Part shown: positions 28,346-38,400 of the stretch, piece by piece
Numbering within the stretch: the stretch's first letter is position 1
Layout of the letters: each line of letters begins with the position of its first letter
Origin: Lentinus brumalis
Taxonomy: Eukaryota; Basidiomycota; Agaricomycetes; Polyporales; Polyporaceae
Assembly: GCA_001792895.1 (NCBI GenBank)
Contig: MARA01000078.1
Location: 1-64,000, forward strand
Direction of reading: 5' to 3'
DNA length: 64,000 nt
The notes under the pieces: generated by a model
Told to the model about the DNA's origin: nothing
What the model saw: the letters and a program-made list of their open reading frames with translations, nothing else
Databases searched by the model: none
Translations under genes and position numbers: made by a program

Positions 28346-28982
28346 GAACCGTGTCAATGTCATCTCTGTACCCTCCTGTAACCCTGTTGCTGCTCTCAAA
28401 CACTTCTGGGCATCTCTCATCATTAATTTCCTGCAACCCAACCTTGCCGTATGCAGTATCCCATTGACTACACTCGAATGCGTGGGCATCTTGAAACCCA
28501 TCATGACCACGAAGGATGAGAAGGCCGCGGACAAGTACGGGATCCAAGGGTTTGACCTTCTTGTCGACCCATCCTTGCCGATGAACAGTACTGGGAGAGT
28601 CCGTTTTTTGGCACCGAAAGGGCGTTTGTTGTGCCATACCATCAGACCTTGCAAGAACACCATCTGGCTTCACCCCTCATCCGCACCAACCGCGGATGGG
28701 CGTTGGTGGCCTCATGGCCACATCCTGCCGGTGAGTACCATCCAACTGTTCCGCTGTCGACCGCTTTCTGTCTACGCTGCACGTTCTGACCAATTGTTGT
28801 CCCCTTCGCAGCACATGTTTGAACCCGGCACCGACCAAGGAAGTCCTGAGGGTTCCACCACACCACTTCGGCATTCGGCCATCCCCATTGACACAACTAC
28901 TTGTCCAAAATGTACGCCCCTGGTCCCGTGTCCTTGTACTGAGCATCCACACTCCATTGTACATTCTGTCTTTGAGTTCTGA
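28344..28982 (+). pseudogene. Fragment of nucleotidyltransferase-family gene joined to PIF1 relic
   Basis: Translated VNVISVPSCNPVAALKHFW, then LIINFLQPNLAVCSIPLTTL, related over about 90 residues to IDVICAPSNNPTFALKQFW and following in the minus-strand gene at 31309-34900. A one-base frame change near 28580 is needed to continue the likeness (DEQYWESPFFGTERAFVVPY). A splice donor GTGAGT at 28731 and acceptor at 28810-28811 bound an 81-nt intron; the last exon encodes a 57-residue tail ending at 28982. The N-terminal half of the family is absent, replaced by the helicase. Confidence 0.6.
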
Positions 28983-29247
28983 CGACACGAATCACCCTGT
29001 ACCACATGCGTGTTCGCCACATAATAACCATTGAATGCCGTGACATCCTCGTGTCTCTGTGCATACTTGGGCCGTTTCAGGAGTCTGCCATGCCATCTGC
29101 GCTGCCACTGAATGATCTCCCATCCCCAACAATTGACCGCAGCCTCAGCGACCCACTCCAGACCCAGGACACATAATGTGCTTCTCAAACTATCTTCCAC
29201 CTGTGGCTGTGGTGATTTCCCCGCAAAGACTGCGAGGATGGTGGATG

Positions 29248-30538
29248 TTACTTTATCCCTTCAAGCGTGCCCCTTCTGGGCTGAGAGAATCCAGGTTCTG
29301 CGTACCTTGACAGTTGCTGTGTTATAGGAGGACTGGCTTCCCGGAGAAGACAATTGGGGGGCGGTGTGAGTCCACGCATCGGGGAAGTGGGGGGATGAGG
29401 ACGGGAGGAAGGGATGGCAGGAGGAGGCATAGTGCGGGAGGTGGAGTCGATGTAGCCTGGGGGAGGTGACAGTCTCCCCTTAGAAGGACTGGAAGTCTGG
29501 GAACAACGATCGGTGGGCGGCGTGAGGCCGTGCATGGGGAGGATGGGTGCGTGGGGGGGGGGAGGACCACGGGAAGGCACAGCAGCGGGAGGGCCCATGA
29601 GCAAACACACCGAAGAGGTGGGTACGGGCGCCGGCAACGAGCTCCTGTCTGGTGATGGAGACGTACCTCTGCGGTTGGGCACATAGCTATCTGGTCGCAG
29701 CAACGACACCATATAAGGCGAACAAGGGGTGTCGCCGAAGGGGGGAGGCACCTCGTCTGCTCAGCGTGACAAGAACGAAGCCGATGTGTCAGTGGATCCT
29801 TGAGACAACCATGTCTGCTGTTGTCCAGCGTTGGCCATTGCCCACGGGGACCAACCAGACGGCTGTACCTGCAACAGGAGGAAGCTTCGACCGCTTGATG
29901 CGACAGTTGCAGCAGCAACACCTGCCTGAGGATATTGGCGCGACTGCAAACAGAGTGTCAGTAATGCAGAGGGGGTTTTACAGACATACGGCGAACATAG
30001 GAACTTCTACCCTCACTGTCGTAGTGAGATGACGCATGAGACTGGTCCACGGAACTGCCCATCGCTGCAGCGGCCGCCACATGCTGCGGGGCCGAGCCTC
30101 CATCGCACACGAGTCTGGAGTATACGCAATTCTGACAAGAGGAACCGAAACCAGTACACTGGAGATGAATGAGCATTGACGGCAGTGGTGCGCAGGAAGG
30201 AGACATACGTCAAACCCTTGTTGGGTGCAGTTCAAGCATTGGATGCGTCTGATAGGATAGTCGGGACGTGTGGTTGTCAAGAAACGGGTTCCATGGTACT
30301 ATAACACTGATGAAGTGGGAGGTGATGTAGCCCAGCGACCACCGTCAGTTGCACGCGCAAATGTGAAACAGAGGATGCAAACTCACCAGGGCGTCACCTG
30401 TATGTGGGGAGGTGATACATAGATACAGTTAGCAGTGAAATGCCATTGAGACGCATGGGCGAGACAAGTAAGCGGACCTTCGCGGGCACTGCTGCCATCA
30501 CTGATGCTGGTGTGGTCGTACGTGCGTTTGGAGCCCAT
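29248..30538 (-). CDS. Multi-exon gene with Zn2Cys6-like cluster and Pro-rich tail
   Basis: Proposed exons: 30538-30478 (ATG, MGSKRTYDHTSISDGSSARE), an 11-nt microexon 30397-30387, 30298-30209, 30158-29990, then a less certain 3' part to 29248. All four first exons join in frame. Joining exons 3 and 4 (50-nt intron, GTATGT donor) creates CLNCTQQGFDC, 6 residues, CQNCVYSRLVC: C-X2-C-X6-C-X6-C-X2-C-X6-C, the fungal binuclear cluster spacing. The 3' part is Pro-rich with an internal duplication (MHGLTPPTDRC and MRGLTPPPNCL). A TGA near 29765 interrupts its frame, so the junction to exon 4 is uncertain and the gene may be broken. A transcription-regulator role is inferred from the cysteines alone. 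Confidence 0.6.
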
Positions 30539-31308
30539 GGTGCAGCAGGGAGGATAAGCTACAAGCATCATCAAGGTTGGGAGTATAAAAGGCCGTCGCA
30601 GGACAGCGCGAGAAGCCACATGGCAGCATCTGTGTGTATGCGCAGCAACCACGAGCACAATGCTTGATTGTATTCGCGTTCATTGACTGAGGTTCTGCGA
30701 GGAAGTCAAGTTATGAGTTCGGTCACATAATAGATGGGATTCCGCGCGAATGCATGTGAAAGCGGCTATGCGACTATTGGGAATATAAGGTTCAGGCAGG
30801 ACCGTTAACTCGGAGTAGCGGCGGCTCCGGACTCAAGGGACGGAAATCATGGTGACCGAGCGTCGAAACTTCAGTGTGTTTCGAGATCATATGGATGACA
30901 GAGATGTCTTTCAACGTCGACAGTAGATGGCGTTCGAGAAGCATCCAGTGCGAAGACACATTATAGGGTGATTCTGGGTGGCGACGCACTTGAAATGACC
31001 GAAACGGCCGGCAAAGGCTTGTTGACAGCGGTCACACTGATCGTGGTGCAGTCATGATTTGATACATCAGCGACAGCCCGGGATGATACAGTACGGTGAG
31101 TCGAAAACAAAAGCGTGTACGACGACAACGAGATGGTAGAAGCGAGAGCGGCATCAAGAGTCGACCGCAATGAATCGGGACAAAGAGCGAGGCTCCGCTT
31201 TCAGCATGGTGCAGACCCCCAATACTGGCATGAGGTGTAATACACACACAAAGTAAACGAGGGTTTGTCAGTGTCATGTGTTGCCTGGAATGGTTTCTGT
31301 GTACTCAC
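30539..31308. other. Intergenic, promoter-like
   Basis: A plus-strand TATAAAAGG lies at 30581-30590 with no clear plus-strand gene downstream. The stretch should contain the promoter of the minus-strand Zn2Cys6-like gene and the 3' end of the next minus-strand gene. Nothing else is seen. Confidence 0.35.
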
Positions 31309-34300
31309 CAACGGCGGGCAGCCACAACAGAGAGAAAGCCCATCCTCAATCGGTATGAAGGACGGGAAAGAGCGGTCGTGCATTGGAGAGACGATGACTG
31401 TAGGACATCACCAGCGCTGTAGGGCTCCCAAAGAATGAGTGCTCCCAACTCTTGTCGCCGTGTACCGGGGTATCGACGGCAAGTGTGAATCCACGGCTAA
31501 CATACTTGGCTACAGCCGTGGCATCATGGCGTGACATGAACACCTTCAATGCGCCTGAACCCTCGAGAGTAGTCGCAGGGAATCCGCACATACAACCGTC
31601 GGGACGAAGGAAGTTCATGAGGAGAGGTGACCAGAATTGTTTGAGGGCAAACGTGGGGTTGTTGGACGGTGCACAGATGACGTCGATGCGACAGTCGGTG
31701 GAAGAGTAGAACTTACGCATGTCACAAATGCCAGGATGGTTGGAAGGAATGTGGGAATCGAAGGATGCATCGGAGGTATCCCCGTCGTCGGTGGGGGGGA
31801 GCAGGACATGAGTCGTTGTCGCCACCAACGTCGGCCTCGGTGGACTCGGTCGTTGCCTGTGAAGTGATCACATCCCTGTGGTTAGGGAACAGAGAGAACT
31901 GTAACCCGTGCGGGTTCATGACAGCGGAGACGAAATCCTTGTATTCAGAGTGGGGGACATAGATGTCCAGGTCGTTGGGAACCCAAGTCACACAGGGTAG
32001 AAAGTATTGTAATGCGACGGATCCCGAGATAATGGTGCCGTGTCGAGTGAGGAGTCTGTCAAGCTCAGGAATGTCATGCACAAAAGGCCAGAGGGACAGG
32101 TGATATCGATTTTCAGCTGCTGTTGTAGTTCTATTGCAAGAGAGACCGGTAAATAGCCTGCATGCTATTGCAACAGGTACCGGCTCCTGTGTACAGCCAC
32201 CCCGGAGGCTCCAGGAGCCACCATATTCTGCCTAATTAGGCAGCTGAGCTAATAGCCAGCCCGGAGGCCTCCTTCTTGGGCGCTTTTTTGGCTCTTTTTG
32301 GCCTCTACAGCCACAACAGCCCCGGAGCCCATAGTGGCTGTACTATACCAACCTCCCGGCACTTTTGTCGTGTTTTCTGGCCCAATATGGCAACTTACTG
32401 ATGATGGCTCTGCAGTGAATGTTCCTGCCACCTTGATACCTTCAGTTCTTATCTGTTTTACATGAAAGTAGGTGCAATGGATTCGCATTTTAATGCTCTA
32501 TCTACCTAGAGCATGAGGTACCCAAATACCTGATATACAGGTGCTGTATGGTCAATTTGATCAATAAAATGGGCATATAAAGACAACATCATACACACTG
32601 GGGTCATATCTTGTTCAATGTTTACACTTTGGGTGCCACCAAAGAGGCATTGAATGCTGCTTTCTAATGAGGCACTATATATATTAACTTGATACATCAG
32701 TGTACTAATTACACCCTAGATGTATTTCTCAGTACCAGCCTTGTATTGGTTTCAGTACCTCACTGTCTGCTCTGTCAACTGGTACTAATATACATAAATA
32801 CCTTTTGAATGATATGGACTCAATTGCAATGCAATAGATGTTATACAGTAGCCACACTTAAGCAAAACCCTTATTGCTGCAAGCCTGCACATTCTTGCGC
32901 TGAATATGTTGCCTTCTTGGAGTTCAAACTTTACGAAACTTGCTACATATTATAGCCTTGATATGGCCTACATGTCTACCAAATTTCAGCCCTATCCGCC
33001 AACAAACAATATCTATAGGGCCTTATCAGTGTTAAGAAAGAATGGCCTATAACTCCACCAGTTTTGGCCTGATAAGCAGATCTGTACCACAGAAATGGTC
33101 ACATTGGATGGTGCTACAATAAATGTCTTTGGAGATTTTTAGGTGGAAAGATGTTGATATGAGTGGTACAGAATGACCAGGAAGATGGCCTACTGCAGCA
33201 ACTGATATTCAAGTTCTATCCATCTGCCCACATACCACATGATCTCAGAAGTCAAGATATATATTGTATACTATGCTGTGCATCCATTTATGGCACCATA
33301 CACTTGTGGCAATGGCTGGATCTGTGTCAACAATGATGCAGAATATTAAGATGGGTCTTAATTTGGGCGCTTTTTGGACAATCTGGCTTATACCTCAGTG
33401 TTGAGTGCTCCATTTGGCATGGCAAAGACTGTGACAAAAAGCTGCATGCTTGTAGGTCCTATTGGTGGCATCACAATAATCATCCATGGAGGCAACATGT
33501 GGTGATCTGCCAACCATTGCTGGTCATTGATAAGAACACCAGTGAATCAATCCAAGCCCGATAAGGGAAATTAAGCTATGACTGGGTACATGTATATCTG
33601 CTGTATTATAGGTTATGCAATGATCTCTATGTACATTATGAGCTCATTCATTAGGCTTGGTTTCCTCCCAAGTCATGGTACCAACATAAACCCCAAATTT
33701 ACGAAGCCATTGTAAATGGTATATGGTTGGCCACTATACATAAAGATTATAATATATTGTCTGCTAGTATGTAGATGATTGCAGGGCAAATGGAACAACT
33801 ATGGACATGGTGGAGGTTATCAAGCAGCAGGCTGATCTAGCAGAAGTACATCCTGGATTATATGGTGCTACAACAGATGACATCAAATGGAGACACTTTC
33901 TGCCTGCTCAGACAGGTTAAACATGTCAAGATTGAATAGAAAGTGACTGCAATATGCACTATTTACTGTATGTGACTGTATTTCAGTGTTATTGTGAGTA
34001 TGCAGCAGTTGTAAAGGCATGCCACCTACTTTACATAGCACCAGTGGATAGGGCATCAAAATGCGAATCCATTGCACCCACTTTCATGTTAAACGGATAA
34101 GAACTGAAGGTAATAAGGTGGCAGGAACATTCACTGCAGAGCATTGGGCCAGAAAACACGAAAAAAGCGCGGGGAGGTTGGTGTAGGCCACTATGGGCTC
34201 CGGGGCTGTTGTGGCTGTAGAGGCCAAAAAGAGCCAAAAAGGCGCCCAAGAAGGAGGCCTCCGGGCTGGCTATTAGCTTAGCTGCCTGATTGGGCAGAAT

Positions 34301-34900
34301 ATGGTGGCTCCTGGAGCCTCCGGGGTGGCTGTACACAAGAGCTGGTACGTGTTGCAATAGCGCGCAGGCTATTTACCGGTCTCTATTGCAATAGTGTGCA
34401 GGCTATTTACCGGTCTCTATTGCAATAGGTGCACACCATATGGTGCGATTTTCAAGGTGGGTCGCGACTGCGCGGTACAGTCGCTTCGATGTTTGCTTCC
34501 ACGCGGCAAGCAGGCGGAATTCCGAGTTCTCCAGCTGCGTGAGAATATCTAGAGGGACACTGTGATTGGTCGACATGTGAATGGAATAATGTATGGCAGA
34601 CAGGCACGTACATGATGACACTATGCAATTCATACAACGGCCCACCCCCGACATTGGACGCCGGGGGTTGGGTTTGCAGAGCGGAACCGTCGTTTCCATT
34701 TGCGCAAACTGAGGGAGGAACATCATCCGGGAAGACCTGGGCGGCGATTTGTTCCAAGTTTCGAAGACGAGCGGATTGTTGCGGTGTCGCATTGTCGTGC
34801 GAGTCGGGAAGAGGAAGGGACAAAGGGACAAAGGGACAAAGGGACAAAGGGACAAAGGGACAAAGGGACAAAGGGACAAAGGGACAAAGGGACAAAGGGA
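31309..34900 (-). pseudogene. F-box-like / nucleotidyltransferase-like gene, split by a transposon
   Basis: Minus strand. An upstream frame (about 34895-34612) reads NLEQIAAQVFPDDVPPS; a 52-nt intron (GTACGT donor, CACAG acceptor) joins it to IIVPLDILTQLENSEFRLLA and WKQTSKRLYRAVATHLENR, F-box-like. A 2330-base element then intervenes. After one copy of the 9-base duplication is removed, reading goes on in frame: YHLSLWPFVHDIPELDRLL, then HGTIISGSVALQYFLP and WVPNDLDIYV, a Gly-Ser ... Asp-x-Asp pattern like nucleotidyltransferase folds. Further damage: a frame change at a run of seven G near 31795 and a TGA (probably from CGA) at 31346. The related copy at 28344 has no such stop. A splice donor follows at 31308. 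Function unknown. Confidence 0.7.
32116..34445. mobile_element. Long-TIR (MULE-like) non-autonomous element
   Basis: Inverted repeats of roughly 380 bases (about 32128-32507 and 34044-34433) surround 1.5 kb without a long frame. The element is flanked by the 9-base duplication CGATTTTCA (32107-32115 and 34446-34454). Long TIRs with 9-base duplications are the mark of Mutator-like elements. The right TIR carries a tandem duplication of its last ~33 bases (CTATTGCAATAG twice). The insertion interrupts a minus-strand gene in its coding region. Confidence 0.85.
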
Positions 34901-34920
34901 CAAAGAGTCAAAGAGACAAA
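34817..34920. repeat. GGGACAAA minisatellite, 11 perfect plus 2 variant units
   Basis: Eleven perfect 8-base units at 34817-34904 followed by GAGTCAAA and GAGACAAA. On the minus strand (TTTGTCCC) it lies at the 5' end of the split gene and has no stop in any frame, so a change of one unit would shift the downstream frame. Confidence 0.97.
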
Positions 34921-35065
34921 GGGAGCGTGGGCATGGGATAGATACGCCCCAACGTGATCATTAATACGTCTCGGGGGAGGCAAGCACAGTATATAAGTAG
35001 ACGAATGGCGCCGGACCTAATAGACGTTGACCATGCACTCGAACAAACAAAGTTATGTGCAGGAT

Positions 35066-35339
35066 TGTAAGTCGTCCGCCGGACGACTCCACTGGAAGAT
35101 CACACAGAGGAGTGAACAGATACAAGCTGCGATGTCCAAGTAAGAAGTAAGTAAGCTAATACATGAGCGGGCGAGCACAACAGACGAGACGTACCTGCGA
35201 TGTCCAAGTAAGAAGTAAGGAACATCGCAGGCGGCGAGAGCGGTATATATAGAGACGTAGTTCCAGGAAAGGGAATCTGTGATACGAATATGGTAGGAAG
35301 GCAGGCGCTCGCGTGGTAACACACAGCGCGTGTGTTACA
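35066..35339 (-). repeat. Gypsy-2 3' LTR
   Basis: 274 bases. Contains a TATATATA core-promoter sequence near 35243-35252 and an internal direct repeat: CTGCGATGTCCAAGTAAG occurs twice about 63 bases apart. A short inverted repeat GTCGTCC/GGACGAC lies near one end. Confidence 0.95.
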
Positions 35340-35407
35340 CTCTTCCCCATCCACCGAGAAGAGCGCGTACGGTAGGGGAGGGAATAAATGGGAGGAAGGA
35401 GGGTAGG

Positions 35408-38400
35408 CTATTCTGAGAGCGAATGTTCGTGAAGGAAAACATCGAGGGCCTCGAGCTCCGAGACTTCTGAGCCAGCGAGCCAGGTATCCGCGCCGGGACC
35501 ATAGCCGCGCCAACGGATGAGGTATTGCCAGCCGCGACCTCGTCGTCTTCGGTCGATGATGCGGTCGACGAAGAACTCTTCTTGACCGTCCGGTGTGACG
35601 ATAGGACCCGGTTCTGTGTGTGTGCGCGAGGGGAACAGCGTGTCGTCGTTCGGGATGAATGGTCGAAGAAGGGATGCGTGGAAGGTGGGGTGTACGTTGG
35701 TCGAAGGCGGAAGGTCGAGGGTGTAGTTCGAGGTTGCAGGGTTTGCCTTGAGGACGGTGTGTGGGCCGTCATAGCGGACCATAAACTTCGCTGTCCGTCC
35801 GTCTCCGCGCCGGCAGTAGTCGCGGCGGCGATGGAAAGTGGACAAGAGCACCTGGTCCCCAACTGCGTACGGCATCTCCGGACCTCGGTGCGCGTTCGCG
35901 TTCATCGCTTGTTGCGTCTTGGCGAGCAGGAGGTTATCTTGAGCCTCGAGGACATCGGTTTCGATGCGTTGTAGCAGTGCTTTGGCACGCTCGCCCTCCT
36001 CCGCAAAATCTGCGAGCACTTCATCAGTGGAAGACTGCACAAGCGGAGGCAACACGCGCGGGGAACAGCCGTGACGTAGCTGGAAAGGCGTGAAGCCAGT
36101 CGACGCATTCGGGGTGTTCATTATTTGGAAACGGATGAGTGGCAGGGCACGCGACCAGCCGGTTTGGTTGCGTTCGACGTGGTACCGTATCATTTGAATC
36201 ACAGTACGATTGGTACGTTTGCTGGAGCCGTCCGTCTCGGGGTGATAAGATGTAGACATCTTCAAGTCGACGCCGGTCAGGCGATGGAGGGCTTTCCAGA
36301 AACGACTGAGGAATAACTTGTCGCGGTCTGAAACGATGTCAATAGGCAGGCCGTTCTCGCAATACCAGTGAATGAAAAAGAGCTCAGCGAAATCTTCTGC
36401 CGACATGTCATAGCGGCAGGGGATCAGGCGGATTTCAGACCCAAGACGACAAGTAATCGTGCAGAGACAATCAAAGCCGTCGTCAAGTGGGAGTTTGCCG
36501 ACGAAGTCAATCGAGATTCGTTGGCCTTTCCACGTCGGGACTGGTAAAGGATGCAGGGGACCACGGGGACGTTGGGTGGGGGATTTGTTACGTTGGCAGG
36601 ATTCACAGCCCGGAACATAAAGCTTCTCGAGATCACGACGCATGTGAGGCCAGTAGTACGCATCACGGAGAGAAGCGTAAGACTTTTCCGCGCCGAAATG
36701 ACCCATAGAGTCATGAGCGATGCGATAAAGTGCTTCGCGAATCTCTGTGACGCGTGGTATGCAGAGGCGGTCACCGACGAAGAGGAGGCCGTCGCGGACA
36801 GAGACTCCAGCCAGTGCAGCGCCGTCGAGGAGGCCATTGCGTAGGGACGCAAGGGGGTCGACGTTGTCGGTGGCGAGGGAGCGGAGAAGTCGGAGACACC
36901 AGCGGTCGTCAGCATATCCGTCGCGGATACGAGTCAACCAAGCGGGATCAGAGGTAATCGTCAAAGTGCCGAGGGCGGCGACGGGTGATAGCGGGGTTGT
37001 GGGATTGCAGTCAAGTAGCGAGCGAGAGGCACGACGTAGAAGACGCAGAGCGGCAATGGGGAAGGCCGGAGAAGAGGGGCAAGGATCAGGAGCAGGAGGT
37101 GGCGGAGGAGGTTGTAGGCGCGAGAGAGCATCTGCGACTGAGTTGTCAGCGCCCTTGAGATAGGTGATGACGAAGTCGTATTGTCCGAGGAACTCCTGCC
37201 AGCAAGCTTGCCGGCGGGAGAGGTGTTTTTGGTGGTTGAAGTTCTCGAGCGTACGGTGGTCAGTGAAGACCACGAACGGTACGCCAAGGAGATCAACTCG
37301 CCATTTCTTGAGGGCTCGGACTATAGCGAGCAACTCCTTCTCGTGCACGGGATAATTGAGTTCCGCTCCAGATAATTGCGCGGACTCGAAAGCGACTGGA
37401 CGCGCCATGTCGAGGGTGGGGCCATAAGAGAGGACGGCGCCGGTGCAGTAGTCGCTCGTGTCGGTCGAGACGAAGATGCGGTTATCGCCGTGGTTAGAAT
37501 GGTCGATAGTCGTGAGACACTCGTGGGAGATGACGAGTTGCTTGGTAGCTTCGAAGGCGCGATCGTGGGCAGGAGTCCAGACGAAGTCACGTTCTGCCTC
37601 TTTCGAGGTCAGAGGGTTCAACAGGGAAGTGTGGTGCGCGAGGCCGGGGAGGAAATTGGAGATGTAGCGCACAAGTCCGAGAAATGAGCGAACGTCTTGA
37701 GCAGACTTCGGAGTGGGCCACGAGACGACCTTGTCGACCTTAGAACCATCGGGAGTGATGCCATCGCGCGAGATGTGGTGGCCAAGGAACGTGAGGTCGA
37801 CACAGAAGAGATCGGTCTTCTTCAATGAGCAGAAAAGGTTGTTATGGCGGAGAGCGTTGAGGATCTTCTCGACGTTCTCCCGATGCTCTTCGAGAGTCTG
37901 CGACCAAATAATGATGTCATCCAAGTACACATGGCAGATACTACCGATGTAAGGGCGCAAAGCCGAGTACATGCGACGTTGATGGGTGCTTGGGGCGTTC
38001 CGGCACCCCTGGGGCATAACCGTCCATTCGTACAGGCCAAACGGGGTGGTAATCGCGGTGTACTTGATGTGGTCGGGGTGGACGCGAGTCTGAAAGAACG
38101 AATTGGTCATGTCGAGCTTACCCCAGATCTTTCCCCGACCGCAGTCGGAAAGGATCTCTTGTATGCTTGGTAGAGGGTGCACGTCTGGCACCGTGTTCTC
38201 GTTGAGAACCCGGTAGTCATTGACCCATCTAGGAAGAGCGGTGGGGTCAGCCTTAGGGACGAGGAAGCAGGGGGAAGCGTATGGAGATGAAGATTCGCGC
38301 AAGCGACCGGCGTCCAGGTGTTGGGTCAGGAGGGTTTTGAAGGCTTCGCGGTATTTCTTGGGACAGTCGTATTGACGTCGGACGATCGTCATGTTCGCGT

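Noticed and set aside
34452..34983. Several overlapping frames of Leu-Cys-Pro-Phe-Val-Pro-Leu-Ser repeats across the minisatellite
   Set aside because: They arise because the 8-base unit has no stop in any frame; not evidence for a protein.
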